Shown: positions 1 through 8,737, counted from the first letter of the stretch. The stretch: DNA of 53,426 bases from Nocardiopsis sp. CC223A (GCF_030766825.1 NZ_JASFDV010000043.1:1-53426), one strand, 5' to 3'. A program made the numbers and translations. The notes: generated by a model not told the origin, from the sequence alone.

Positions 1-297
1 GCCATGGCCGCCGCCGGCGCCGCGCTGATCGTGCTGGTGGGCGTGCTCGCATCCGTGCGCGCCCCCGCCTGGCCGGGTATGGGGAACCGGTACGATCGGG
101 ACGCCGCACCGCGCGCGAACCCCACCGGGACACCCGCCGACCTGTGGAGATCACTCGACGCCGGCGACGACCCCACACTCGACGCCCCCGACGGCGACAC
201 CGTTCCCGCGCGCTCCGCGGGCCGTGCCGCCACCGGGGACGGCACCGAACCCGCACCGCCGACCCCAGCGTCGGCCGACTCCGAGGAGAAGCCCTGA
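1..297 (+). CDS. Trp biosynthesis-associated membrane protein, C-terminal part
   Basis: The frame is already open at base 1, so this is the 3' part of a gene that begins upstream. The visible part holds the end of a hydrophobic helix (AALIVLVGVLASVRAP), then a Pro/Asp-rich cytoplasmic tail with WPGMGNRYDR and DLWRSLDAGDDPT. Those tail motifs are typical of the Trp-operon-associated membrane protein that follows trpE in actinobacteria; its function is unknown. The stop codon overlaps the next start (TGATG), which implies translational coupling, and trpC lies downstream. The assignment rests on tail motifs and context, because the N-terminal membrane part is outside the window. Confidence 0.75.
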   Translation, partial: AMAAAGAALIVLVGVLASVRAPAWPGMGNRYDRDAAPRANPTGTPADLWRSLDAGDDPTLDAPDGDTVPARSAGRAATGDGTEPAPPTPASADSEEKP

Positions 298-569
298 TGG
301 CCGCTGAAGAACACCACGACGACCACGGCAACACCGTCTCCGCCTGGTTCCTCACCGTTTCCTGGATCGTCGCCTGGTCGGTGGCCGCCTTCGCCATCAT
401 CGCGGGCGGCGACCTCATCACCTGGACCGCGATCGCCCTGGGCGCCAGCGTGGTCCTGGCGGTCGTCGCCGGTGTGATGAAGAAGGCGGGCCTGGGCCGC
501 AAGGAACCGCGCCCGGTGCCGCCGACCCGCGAGGAGTGGGACGCGTCGCACAAGAAGGTCTCCGCTTAG
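297..569 (+). CDS. HGxxPAAW-type small membrane protein
   Basis: A 90-residue protein whose ATG overlaps the preceding stop by one base. It starts with a His/Asp-rich segment (EEHHDDHGN), continues with HGNTVSAWF, which occupies the position of the HGxxPAAW motif but has V-S for P-A, and then has two membrane helices (about residues 17-36 and 42-62) and a basic tail with PPTREEWDASHKK. Members of this family sit between the Trp-associated membrane protein and trpC in many actinobacteria and have no known function. The altered motif is a real sequence difference and could mark a divergent subgroup. Confidence 0.75.
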   Translation: MAAEEHHDDHGNTVSAWFLTVSWIVAWSVAAFAIIAGGDLITWTAIALGASVVLAVVAGVMKKAGLGRKEPRPVPPTREEWDASHKKVSA

Positions 570-886
570 CGGGTTCCGCGCCCCGCGCGCGCCCGCCCCA
601 TGGGAATTCACGGCCGCTTCCGGGCGGAACCGGAGAATCCGCAGCTCACAACGACTGAGTAACGGAAAATGGACGAAGGTCCCATGGGGCGGGTAGATTC
701 ACTCCACCGGCCGTGACCACACGTGTCGGCCGACTGGTGGATCGTCCCCCCGGTCTGGCAACATGCGTAGTCGCCCGCGGCGTGATCGCACCGGTGATCC
801 GATCCTGCCCCATGTCGGTCCCGTGTGCCCTGCCGCACGTCGCGAGCCGAGAAATCCCTTGTCCACAGTCTGGAAAGTTGTTCCCC
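570..886. other. Intergenic gap with no convincing gene
   Basis: 317 bp between the HGxxPAAW-type gene and the first CD225-like gene. The only structure I see is an 8-bp inverted repeat (GGTTCCGC at 572-579 and GCGGAACC at 624-631) with a long loop, which is too weak to call a terminator. Short open frames on both strands lack typical codon use and ribosome sites. The weak GGAAAG at 872-877 probably serves the downstream ATG. Confidence 0.5.
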
Positions 887-1258
887 ATGAGCTATGGTCC
901 CCCGCCCCCCGCAGGTCCCCCCGGACCCGGCGGCTACGGCCCGCCCCCCGGTGGCGGCGGCTACGGCCCGCCCCCCGGCTCCACTCCGCCCGACAACGGG
1001 CTCACCTGGGCGATCGTCGCGATCTTCTGCTGCTGGCCGTTCGCCATCCCGGCGATCATCAACGCCAGCAAGGTCAACGACCTGTGGAGCCGCGGCGACC
1101 AGGCCGGTGCGATGGAGGCCCAGGCCCAGGCCAAGAAGTGGACCAAGTGGGCCTTCATCTCCGCCGGTGTCATGTGGGCGCTGATCATCCTCTTCTACAT
1201 CATCCTGTTCGCGTTCGTGGGCACCATGAGCACGTCCACCAGCAGCTACGGCTACTGA
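887..1258 (+). CDS. CD225/dispanin-like membrane protein, copy 1
   Basis: A 123-residue protein with a Pro/Gly/Tyr-rich N-terminus carrying repeated GYGPPPG blocks, then two hydrophobic segments. The first (TWAIVAIFCCWPFAIPAIINA) leads into a polar loop with SKVNDLWSRGDQAGAMEAQAQAKKW, and the second is WAFISAGVMWALIILFYIIL. This re-entrant/transmembrane layout with a ...GD..GA...A..A.KW loop is the CD225 (IFITM-like) pattern common in actinobacteria. ATG 887 follows a weak GGAAAG; the same frame is open further upstream but without protein-like composition. A paralog lies at 1915-2274. Function is unknown; membrane organisation or scaffolding is only a guess from the fold family. Confidence 0.8.
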   Translation: MSYGPPPPAGPPGPGGYGPPPGGGGYGPPPGSTPPDNGLTWAIVAIFCCWPFAIPAIINASKVNDLWSRGDQAGAMEAQAQAKKWTKWAFISAGVMWALIILFYIILFAFVGTMSTSTSSYGY

Positions 1259-1275
1259 GCGGCACCAGGCGCTTC

Positions 1276-1313
1276 TTCTGCCCCCGAGCTCCATTCGGCG
1301 CCCGGGGGCAGAA
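1276..1313. terminator. Terminator hairpin after CD225-like gene 1
   Basis: A perfect 11-bp inverted repeat, TTCTGCCCCCG (1276-1286) and CGGGGGCAGAA (1303-1313), with a 16-nt loop, 17 bp after the stop. It has no T tract, as is usual in high-GC actinobacteria. Confidence 0.6.
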
Positions 1314-1336
1314 TCCGTTCACATTCGTACGATCCC

Positions 1337-1342
1337 TAGACT
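1337..1342 (+). promoter_or_regulatory. -10 hexamer for a leaderless mRNA
   Basis: TAGACT lies 7 nt before the GTG at 1350 and there is no Shine-Dalgarno, so transcription probably starts at or next to the start codon. Confidence 0.45.
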
Positions 1343-1349
1343 GGTTCCC

Positions 1350-1865
1350 GTGCAGCCTGAACAGAGTGACCAGCGGGCCGGAACCCACGGGCCCGACCAA
1401 CACGCACCCCTGCCCCTCGGCCAGCGGATCCTGCGCAGGCTGCACCGGATCCCCCCGCCCGTGTGGCCGCTGAGCGCGGGAGCGCTCGTCCTGGCCGGGG
1501 CCACCCTGCTCCATTTCGTGGACCCCAACGAGCCGGGCAACTACCCCACCTGCCCCTGGCTGCTGCTGACGGGCACCTTCTGCCCGGGCTGCGGCTCGAT
1601 GCGGGCGGTCGCGCTCACCACCCAGGGCGACATCCTCGGGGCGATCAGCATGAACCCCCTGCTGCTCATACTGGGTCCCTACATCCTGTGGGGGTACATC
1701 CGGTGGATCGCTTCCACGATCCGCCCGCCCAAGGCACCCCCCAAACCCGCACCGAGCTGGTTCCTGTGGACCCTGACCGGCCTCATCACCGGCTTCTGGG
1801 TGGCGCGGAACCTGCCCTGGTTCTCCTTCCTGGCCCCGGAGACACCGCTGTTCCCCGGATGGTGA
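1350..1865 (+). CDS. DUF2752 membrane protein
   Basis: A 171-residue protein with GTG start. After a Pro/Gln-rich N-terminus come a membrane helix (VWPLSAGALVLAGATLLHFV), the diagnostic segment CPWLLLTGTFCPGCGSMRA (Cys pair in CPGC), a second helix after SMNPLLLILGP, and a third in the C-terminus. The CPxxxxTGxxCPGCGxxRA motif defines the DUF2752 family, whose function is unknown; the conserved cysteines suggest redox chemistry or metal binding at the membrane. It lies between two CD225-like genes, and the TAGACT hexamer before the start suggests its own leaderless transcript. Confidence 0.85.
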   Translation: MQPEQSDQRAGTHGPDQHAPLPLGQRILRRLHRIPPPVWPLSAGALVLAGATLLHFVDPNEPGNYPTCPWLLLTGTFCPGCGSMRAVALTTQGDILGAISMNPLLLILGPYILWGYIRWIASTIRPPKAPPKPAPSWFLWTLTGLITGFWVARNLPWFSFLAPETPLFPGW

Positions 1866-1914
1866 CCGGTGACCGGTCCGCGGCGCCCGCACTGAGAGTC
1901 GAAAGGCCCATGAC

Positions 1915-2274
1915 ATGAGTTACCCACCGCCCACCGGAGGTTACGGCCCGCCCCCCGGCGGCTACGGCGGCCCCCCGCCGCCCCCGCCCGGCGACCGTCC
2001 CAAGACCTACCTGGTACAGAACATCCTGGGCATCCTCAGCTGCATCCCGGTGCTGGGGGTCATCGGTCTGATCTTCTCGATCCAGGTGAACAGCAAATGG
2101 GACTCCGGAGACTTCGCGGGCGCGTACGACGCGGCCAAGACCGCGAAGATCCTGGGCATCATCGGCCTCGTGCTGTTCATCATCGGTGTCGTGAGCGCCG
2201 TCATCTACATCGTGTTCATGATCGTCGGCTTCGCGATGTTCGGCATGGCGAGCACCACCACCTATAGCTACTAG
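1915..2274 (+). CDS. CD225/dispanin-like membrane protein, copy 2
   Basis: A 119-residue protein starting MSYPPPTGGYGPPPGGYGG, followed by a membrane segment (NILGILSCIPVLGVIGLIFSI), a polar loop (QVNSKWDSGDFAGAYDAAKTAK) and a second helix (ILGIIGLVLFIIGVVSAVIYIV). Layout and loop motif match the protein at 887-1258, so the two are paralogs separated by the DUF2752 gene. ATG 1915 is used because the ATG at 1910 is out of frame. Role unknown. Confidence 0.8.
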   Translation: MSYPPPTGGYGPPPGGYGGPPPPPPGDRPKTYLVQNILGILSCIPVLGVIGLIFSIQVNSKWDSGDFAGAYDAAKTAKILGIIGLVLFIIGVVSAVIYIVFMIVGFAMFGMASTTTYSY

Positions 2275-2351
2275 GGGGTGCCGATCGGGCGGGTCCGGGA
2301 CGAATCCGCCCGGACCGCGCCCACCGTGCCCGCCCCGCACGACACACCCGT

Positions 2352-2383
2352 CGCCCCCGCCACACGCCGTGTGCGCGGGGGCG
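2352..2383. terminator. Strong hairpin terminator before trpC
   Basis: CGCCCCCGC (2352-2360) plus CACAC pairs with GTGTG (2369-2373) and GCGGGGGCG (2375-2383), giving a 14-bp stem with one bulged base and a GCC loop. A second hairpin, GGTCCGGG/CCCGGACC (2292-2316), lies just upstream. Together they probably end the CD225-like transcript. Confidence 0.65.
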
Positions 2384-2520
2384 GCGGCGTTCCCGGCCCG
2401 GAGGGTCGATACGATGAGCGCACACGGTGCGGAGCAGGCCATGGGCCCGGCCGCGCCCCGCGGCCCCGCCTTGCGGCGCGAGCGCCGCACCCGGCCACGA
2501 CGATAGGGAGCGGTAACCAC

Positions 2521-3327
2521 GTGAGCGTGCTCGACGAGATCCTCGACGGAGTACGCGCCGACCTGGCCGAGCGCCAGGAGGCGCTGCCCCTGGACGAGCT
2601 CAAGGAGCAGGCCGCGTCGGCGCCCACCCCGAAGGACGCCGAAGCCGCCCTGCGCCGCCCCGGTGTGCACGTCATCGCCGAGGTCAAGCGAGCCAGCCCC
2701 TCCAAGGGCCCGCTGGCGGCCATCGCCGACCCGGCCGCCCTGGCCCGCGACTACGAGGCCGGCGGGGCCGCGCTCATCAGCGTCCTCACCGAGCGGCGCC
2801 GCTTCAACGGCAGCCTCGACGACCTGCGCGCCGTCGCCCGTGCCGTCGACACCCCGCTGCTGCGCAAGGACTTCGTCGTCAGCTCCTACCAGCTGTGGGA
2901 GGCCCGCGCCCACGGCGCCTCCGCCGTCCTGCTCATCGTCGCCGCACTGCCCCAGGAGGCCCTGGTGTCCCTGGTGGAGCGGGCCCGCTCCCTGGGCCTG
3001 ATGCCCCTGGTGGAGGTCCACGACGAGGACGAGGTCGACCGCGCCCTCGACGCCGGGGCCACCGTCATCGGCGTCAACGCGCGCAACCTCAAGACCCTGG
3101 AGGTCGACCGGGACACCTTCGCCCGCGTCGCCCCCCGCATCCCCTCCGACGTCGTCAAGATCGCCGAGTCCGGCATCCGCGGGCCGCACGACCTGCTGGC
3201 CTACGCCGGTGCCGGCGCCGGAGCCGTCCTCGTCGGCGAGAGCCTGGTGCGCGGCCGCAACCCGCGCGAGGCCGTCGCCGACCTGGTCACCGCCGGGGCC
3301 CACCCCGCCCTGCGGGACCGGAACTAG
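2521..3327 (+). CDS. trpC: Indole-3-glycerol phosphate synthase
   Basis: A 268-residue TIM-barrel enzyme that converts CdRP (carboxyphenylamino-deoxyribulose phosphate) to indole-3-glycerol phosphate, with loss of water and CO2. The motif [13 protein letters not shown] carries the conserved Glu54 and Lys56, LLRKDFVV holds the second conserved Lys, and [10 protein letters not shown] and KIAESGIRG form the phosphate-binding end of the barrel. Length fits the single-domain enzyme, not the TrpC-TrpF fusion. GTG 2521 is preceded by AGGGAGCGG. A candidate -10 (TACGAT, 2410-2415) suggests its own promoter. The next features are a Trp-rich leader and attenuator-like structures before trpB. Confidence 0.95.
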   Translation: MSVLDEILDGVRADLAERQEALPLDELKEQAASAPTPKDAEAALRRPGVHVIAEVKRASPSKGPLAAIADPAALARDYEAGGAALISVLTERRRFNGSLDDLRAVARAVDTPLLRKDFVVSSYQLWEARAHGASAVLLIVAALPQEALVSLVERARSLGLMPLVEVHDEDEVDRALDAGATVIGVNARNLKTLEVDRDTFARVAPRIPSDVVKIAESGIRGPHDLLAYAGAGAGAVLVGESLVRGRNPREAVADLVTAGAHPALRDRN

Positions 3328-3342
3328 GGGACGGACGGCTCC

Positions 3343-3408
3343 ATGGGAGGAACGACGGCGCACACCGCCATCACGGCCCGCACCGGCCGCCGATGGCGAT
3401 GGCTCTAG
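3343..3408 (+). CDS. Candidate trp leader peptide
   Basis: A 21-codon frame starting 15 bp after trpC and ending RRWRWL, with TGG codons at 3394-3396 and 3400-3402 just before the TAG at 3406-3408. Tryptophan is rare, so two Trp codons within the last four sense codons, directly before stem-loop sequences and upstream of trpB, is the classical leader-peptide arrangement. A weak AGGGGAC lies about 10 nt before the ATG. The peptide is not expected to have a function of its own; ribosome stalling at the Trp codons would be the signal. No other small gene is evident between trpC and trpB. Confidence 0.6.
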   Translation: MGGTTAHTAITARTGRRWRWL

Positions 3409-3554
3409 GGAACCCGCCGCGCAGCGTGCGCGTTCGCGGGTTCCCGTCGCCGCGTTGACCCCAAGTCAGAACGCGCCGCGGGCCCAGGACACCCCGCGGC
3501 GCACGGAACGGTCGACGCGCGCACCCCCGCGCGTGCGCCGCACGGGCGGGGGTG
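3408..3554 (+). promoter_or_regulatory. Attenuator-like inverted repeats before trpB
   Basis: Three stems follow the leader frame. Stem 1 is GGGAACCCGC (3408-3417) with GCGGGTTCCC (3436-3445), plus an inner CGCGC/GCGCG (3418-3432). Stem 2 is GCGCCGCGGG (3473-3482) with CCCGCGGCGC (3493-3502). Stem 3 is CACCCCCGC (3522-3530) with GCGGGGGTG (3546-3554), plus an inner CGTGC/GCACG. An alternative pairing, CGCCGCG (3448-3454) with CGCGGCG (3495-3501), would break stem 2. A ribosome stalled at the Trp codons would cover the 5' arm of stem 1 and could switch these folds. There is no T tract, so control could be at termination or at trpB translation. Confidence 0.55.
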
Positions 3555-3587
3555 GGCCGTCGGCCCCGCATCCACAAGGACAGCCCC

Positions 3588-4804
<1,217 letters not shown>

Positions 4805-4805
<1 letters not shown>

Positions 4806-5611
4806 TGACGACCCTACAGAACAAGCTCGCCCAGGCCCGCGCCCAGGGCCGGGCCGCCCTCATCGGCTACCTCCCGGCCGGGTTCCCCGACGTGGAGTCC
4901 TCGATCAGGGTCGTGCAGGCCATGGTCGAGGGCGGCTGCGACGTCATCGAGGTGGGCCTGCCCTACTCCGACCCGATGATGGACGGCCCCACCATCCAGC
5001 GGGCGGCCGACGCCGCACTGGCGGCGGGGACCACCACCGACGACGTGTTCCGGGTGGTGGAGGCGACCGCCGCGACCGGGGCGGCCGCCGTGGTCATGTC
5101 GTACTGGAACCCGATCGAGCGCTACGGAGTGGAGCGCTTCGCCGGGAACCTCGCCAAGGCGGGCGGGGCCGGGGTCATCACCCCCGACCTCATCCCCGAG
5201 GAGGCGCAGGAGTGGGTCGTGGCCTCCGACACCGCGGGCCTGGACCGGATCTTCCTGGTGGCGCCCTCCTCCACCGACCGGCGGTTGGAGCTGACCACCC
5301 GGGCGTGCAGCGGGTTCGTGTACGCGGCGTCGCTGATGGGGGTCACCGGGACCCGCACCCAGGTGGCCGACACCGCGGCGGAGCTGGTGCGCCGTACCCG
5401 CGAGGTCACCCGCGAGTCGGAGCTGCCGATCTGTGTGGGCCTGGGCATCTCCACCGGGGCGCAGGCCGCCGAGGTCGCCGCGTACGCCGACGGCGTCATC
5501 GTCGGCGCCGGGTTCTGCCAGCGGGTGCTGGACGCCCCGGACCTGGAGACGGGGCTCATCGCGGTGACGTCGTTCGCCGAGGAGCTGGCGGCGGGCGTCC
5601 GCTCCCGCTGA
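4805..5611 (+). CDS. trpA: Tryptophan synthase alpha chain
   Basis: A 268-residue TIM barrel that cleaves indole-3-glycerol phosphate to indole and glyceraldehyde-3-phosphate in the alpha2beta2 complex. In this numbering VIEVGLPYSDPMMDGP places the catalytic residues at Glu49 and Asp60, the textbook positions. YWNPIERYG, TPDLIPEEAQEW and GLGISTGAQA are also conserved. ATG 4805 overlaps the trpB stop (TGATG); GTG 4802 is an alternative but would leave only 1 nt after the GAGG ribosome site. A strong terminator follows directly. Confidence 0.96.
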
Positions 5612-5621
5612 CGCCGGACAC

Positions 5622-5658
5622 CGGAGCGGGCCGCCCCCATCCGGGGCGGCCCGCTCCG
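5622..5658. terminator. trp operon terminator
   Basis: A perfect 16-bp stem, CGGAGCGGGCCGCCCC (5622-5637) with its complement at 5643-5658, and a 5-nt loop, 10 bp after trpA. Confidence 0.85.
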
Positions 5659-5766
5659 TGTGTTGGGGTCGGTCGAGTGCGGGGGTGGTCGGTTCCGTGT
5701 GTTGGGGTCGGTCGAGTGCGGGGGTGGCCCGCTCCGTGTGTTCGGGCCGGTCAAGTGCGGGGTTAA
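5650..5766. repeat. Three 39-bp tandem repeats starting in the trpA terminator arm
   Basis: Units at 5650-5688, 5689-5727 and 5728-5766. Each starts with a version of the terminator's 3' arm (CCCGCTCCG or TCGGTTCCG) and continues with GTGTGTTGGGGTCGGTCG and GTGCGGGGGTGG; the third copy is diverged. The unit is a multiple of three, so antisense frames read a 13-residue periodic peptide, but no coding signal supports it. The rest of the 400-bp gap up to 6012 contains a TAGGAT hexamer at 5931-5936 and nothing else I can identify. Confidence 0.85.
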
Positions 5767-5930
5767 GAAGGTTAAGCCGGTGAGAATCGGGTGAGAAGGG
5801 ACCTTCGAACGCCCGGAACGGCCGCGCACGGGGGCCGTGCGGTGGTGTGATGGGCGGGTGACGGACACCGGGACCCGTCTCTTCGGTACCCCGGTTCCAG
5901 CGCCCGGAGCCATCGGGTGATCGCAGCCGG

Positions 5931-5936
5931 TAGGAT
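5931..5936 (+). promoter_or_regulatory. Candidate -10 for the redox/lgt operon
   Basis: TAGGAT lies about 75 bp before the MauE-like start. Two six-codon frames, ATG 5941 to TGA 5961 and ATG 5962 to TAA 5982, follow directly and abut each other. They may be fortuitous. I see no good -35. Confidence 0.35.
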
Positions 5937-6011
5937 CTGCATGGTCACTGAGAGCGATTGAATGGGCGCAGAGTGCAACTAATCGGCCCCCGAACCCCGA
6001 AGGCCCCCGAC

Positions 6012-6518
6012 ATGGACACACCCGACGAAACCCCCGCCCCCGCCCCCGGGTCGCGCTGGGCCGCCGTCCAACCCTGGATCACTCTCGCCTGCCGCCTCGC
6101 CCTCGCCGGGATCCTCGTCTACGCGGCCGCCTCCAAGTACCCGCCCGCGCTCTCCGTCCAGGCCGTGGAGGCCTACGACCTCTTCCCCCACGAACTCGCC
6201 CGCCTCATCGGCTACACCCTCCCCCTCTTCGAGCTCGCCCTGGCCGTCCTGCTCCTGGTCGGCCTGGCCACCCGCTTCACCGGCGCCGTCACCGCCCTGC
6301 TCATGGTCGTCTTCATCGCCGGGATCCTCTCGGCCATGGCCCGCGGCCTGAGCATCGACTGCGGCTGCTTCGGCGGCGGCGGCGCCGTCGACCCCGGCGA
6401 GACCACCTACGGCCTCTCCATCGCCCGCGACATCGGCTTCGCCGCCCTGGGGGCCTTCATCGCCCTGTGGCCCCGCTCACCCCTCGCCCTGGACCGCCCG
6501 CTCGGCCTCTTCCGCTGA
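6012..6518 (+). CDS. MauE/DoxX-like thiol-redox membrane protein
   Basis: A 168-residue protein with four predicted helices. The helix after WITLACRLALAGILVYAAA is followed by SKYPPALSVQAVEAYDLFP, typical of MauE/DoxX proteins, and a CGCFGGGG motif (DCGCFGG) lies after the third helix. MauE-like proteins pass reducing or oxidising equivalents across the membrane, in the manner of DsbD or VKOR, to extracytoplasmic thioredoxin-fold partners; here the next gene is such a partner. ATG 6012 is preferred because GAAGG lies 8 nt upstream; GTG 5973 is an in-frame alternative. A 50-bp gap to the next gene implies an operon. Confidence 0.85.
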   Translation: MDTPDETPAPAPGSRWAAVQPWITLACRLALAGILVYAAASKYPPALSVQAVEAYDLFPHELARLIGYTLPLFELALAVLLLVGLATRFTGAVTALLMVVFIAGILSAMARGLSIDCGCFGGGGAVDPGETTYGLSIARDIGFAALGAFIALWPRSPLALDRPLGLFR

Positions 6519-6568
6519 CCCGCGGCCCACGACCACCGCCCCGACTCAGGAACAGAAGGAACACCACC

Positions 6569-7546
6569 ATGGGGAGCGAAGCGCGCAAGCGCGCCCGTGA
6601 ACGGCTCAAGGAACAGCGGGCCAAGGAGAAGAAGGCCGCCGCCCGGCGCAAGAACCTCATCGTCATCGGCGTGGCCGCCGCCGTCATCGTCCTCATCGTC
6701 GGAATCGGCTACGCCGTGCTCAACTCCGACCGCGGCGAGGGCTACACCGGACCGCTGGCGGCACAGACCCTCCAGGAGGACGGCAGCGTCGTCATGGCCG
6801 ACGACGGCGTCGAAGCACCCGTCATCGAGGTCTACGCCGACTACCAGTGCCCCGCCTGCCGCCAGTTCGAACTCACCAACGGCGACCTGCTCAAGGAACG
6901 CGCCGCCCAGGGCGAGGCCATCGTCCACTTCCGCCCGGTGAGCATCTTCGCCCAACAGCAGGTGCCCATCAGCGGCAACTCGCTGCGCGGCGGCGCCGCC
7001 GCCCGCATCGCCGCCGACCACGGCGTCTTCGTCGAGTACAACGACCTGCTCTTCGAGAACCAGCCCACCGAGGGCCGCGAGGGCTTCTCCACCGACCAGC
7101 TGAAGGAGTGGTTCGCCGGTCTGGAGACCTCCCCCGAACAGCAGGAGCGGTTCGACGCCCGCCTCGACGAGGAGGCCGCCGTCGTCACCGAGTTCACCGA
7201 GGAGTTCCTGCCCGCCCTCACCGAGGACGCCCTCCAGGAGATCGGCCAGGAGACCCTGGGCACCATGGTCCTCACCGACCTGCTGACCTGGGGCGCGGAC
7301 AACGGCCACGACCCCGCGTTCCTCGACGGCACCTACACCGGGGAACTCATCGACGCCACGGGCAGCGCCTACACTCGCTACAGCGGAGACAACGCGTTCC
7401 GCGGTACCCCTGCCGTCTACCTCAACGGCGTCCTGCTCGACAACAACACCGCCATGACGGTCCGGGGACTCTCCGAAGCCATCGCCTCCGCCTCCCCCGG
7501 TAAGGTCGAGACCCAGCCGTTGGACAACGGGGGTGACGCACAGTAA
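6569..7546 (+). CDS. Membrane-anchored DsbA-family thioredoxin-fold protein
   Basis: A 325-residue protein. Residues 1-28 are strongly charged (RKRARERLKEQRAKEKKAAARRK), 30-51 form a single membrane helix, and the rest is extracytoplasmic. The redox centre is DYQCPACRQF with Cys94 and Cys97, and the cis-proline loop is FRGTPAVYLNG near the C-terminus, as in DsbA/BdbD-type proteins. It probably oxidises or isomerises disulfides in secreted proteins, exchanging electrons with the MauE-like protein encoded upstream. AGAAGGA lies 8 nt before the ATG. The lgt frame overlaps or nearly touches the 3' end. Confidence 0.88.
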   Translation: MGSEARKRARERLKEQRAKEKKAAARRKNLIVIGVAAAVIVLIVGIGYAVLNSDRGEGYTGPLAAQTLQEDGSVVMADDGVEAPVIEVYADYQCPACRQFELTNGDLLKERAAQGEAIVHFRPVSIFAQQQVPISGNSLRGGAAARIAADHGVFVEYNDLLFENQPTEGREGFSTDQLKEWFAGLETSPEQQERFDARLDEEAAVVTEFTEEFLPALTEDALQEIGQETLGTMVLTDLLTWGADNGHDPAFLDGTYTGELIDATGSAYTRYSGDNAFRGTPAVYLNGVLLDNNTAMTVRGLSEAIASASPGKVETQPLDNGGDAQ

Positions 7547-7595
7547 CACCCCTGAAGACACCCCCCGCACGCGGGGCGAACCCGAGAGCAGAGCA

Positions 7596-8696
7596 GTGAC
7601 ATTGTCGTCGACAGTCAGCGAGGGCGCGGCCGCCACCGGCCGCGCCCTCGCGGCCATCCCCAGCCCGCAGGTGAACTCGATCCCGATCGGGCCCCTGGAG
7701 ATCCACTTCTACGCGCTGTGCATCCTCGCCGGCGTCATCGTCGCCGTCCTGTGGAGCGAACAACGCTGGAAGGCGATGGGCGGTGAACAGGGCACCATCC
7801 TCGACATGGCGGTGTGGGCGGTCGTCCTCGGCCTCATCGGCGGACGCCTCTACCACGTCATCAGCGACGCGCAGCTGTACTTCGCCGAGGGGCGCGAACC
7901 CATCCGCGCCCTCTACATCTGGGAGGGCGGCCTCGGCATCTGGGGCGCCGTCCCGCTGGGCGCCGTCGGCGTGTGGCTGGTCGCCCGCAAGCGCGGCCTG
8001 TCGATGTCCAAGCTCTCCTTCGCCATCGCCCCCACCATCCCGCTCGCCCAGGCCATCGGCCGCTGGGGCAACTACTTCAACCAGGAACTGTTCGGCCGCC
8101 CGACCGACGTCCCCTGGGCCGTGGAGATCCTCCCCTACCCCGAGGGCCACCTGCGCCCCGGCATGGAGTTCGGCGTCACCACCTACCACCCCACCTTCCT
8201 CTACGAGTCCCTGTGGTGCCTGGGCCTGGCCGTCCTGCTCGCCTGGGCCGGACGCCGCTTCGAGTCCTCCCTCCAGGGCGGGCGCCTGTTCGCCCTCTAC
8301 GTCATGGGCTACTGCGTCGGCCGCTTCTGGATCGAATACCTGCGGGTCGACCCCGCCAACGACTTCTTCGGCCTGCGCCTGAACAACTGGACCTCCGTCC
8401 TGGTCTTCGCCGGCGCCCTGGTCTACTTCGTCTGGGCGGGCCGCCGCCTCGACTCCTTCTCCACCGCGGTCGTGCCCCACGGCGCGGACGCCGGAACCCA
8501 GGTGTTCGGGCCCACCGCCGACGGTGAGATGGGTAACGACGACACCGTCTACAGCACCACCGACACAGAGGATTCCGACATCGGCGCCCCGGAGAGCGAC
8601 GCCGGGACGGAATACCACCCGAGCCCGAAGCGATCTAGTAGCGAGGGCTCGACCTCGAACGACGAGGGAACCGATTCCGGGACGAAGCCCGAGTAG
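7596..8696 (+). CDS. lgt: Prolipoprotein diacylglyceryl transferase
   Basis: A polytopic enzyme that transfers diacylglycerol from phosphatidylglycerol to the lipobox cysteine of prelipoproteins. Conserved segments are IPSPQVNSIPIGPLEIHFYA, GGRLYHVI, the signature GRWGNYFNQELFGRP and YHPTFLYESLW. The C-terminal 65 residues are an acidic, Ser/Thr-rich tail beyond the catalytic core. The start is uncertain: GTG 7596 (GAGAG 7 nt upstream) gives 366 residues and fits the family better, while GTG 7533 would overlap the DsbA-like gene by 14 bp. Lipoproteins encoded in this window (livJ, the DUF3060 gene) would be its substrates. Confidence 0.93.
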   Translation: MTLSSTVSEGAAATGRALAAIPSPQVNSIPIGPLEIHFYALCILAGVIVAVLWSEQRWKAMGGEQGTILDMAVWAVVLGLIGGRLYHVISDAQLYFAEGREPIRALYIWEGGLGIWGAVPLGAVGVWLVARKRGLSMSKLSFAIAPTIPLAQAIGRWGNYFNQELFGRPTDVPWAVEILPYPEGHLRPGMEFGVTTYHPTFLYESLWCLGLAVLLAWAGRRFESSLQGGRLFALYVMGYCVGRFWIEYLRVDPANDFFGLRLNNWTSVLVFAGALVYFVWAGRRLDSFSTAVVPHGADAGTQVFGPTADGEMGNDDTVYSTTDTEDSDIGAPESDAGTEYHPSPKRSSSEGSTSNDEGTDSGTKPE

Positions 8697-8713
8697 ACAC
8701 GGGGCAAGGACGC

Positions 8714-8737
8714 CCGCGCCCGTCTCCACGGGCGCGG
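8714..8737. terminator. Terminator after lgt
   Basis: CCGCGCCCGT (8714-8723) and ACGGGCGCGG (8728-8737), a perfect 10-bp stem with a CTCC loop. Confidence 0.7.

Noticed and set aside
3409..3587. trpM/trpX-type small gene between trpC and trpB
   Set aside because: No frame of about 60 codons with sensible composition lies between trpC and trpB; the interval is occupied by inverted repeats.
5122..6021. Minus-strand frame with 13-residue periodic HSTDPNTR-type repeats
   Set aside because: The periodicity comes from the 39-bp DNA repeat; the frame crosses the trpA terminator and overlaps trpA antisense.
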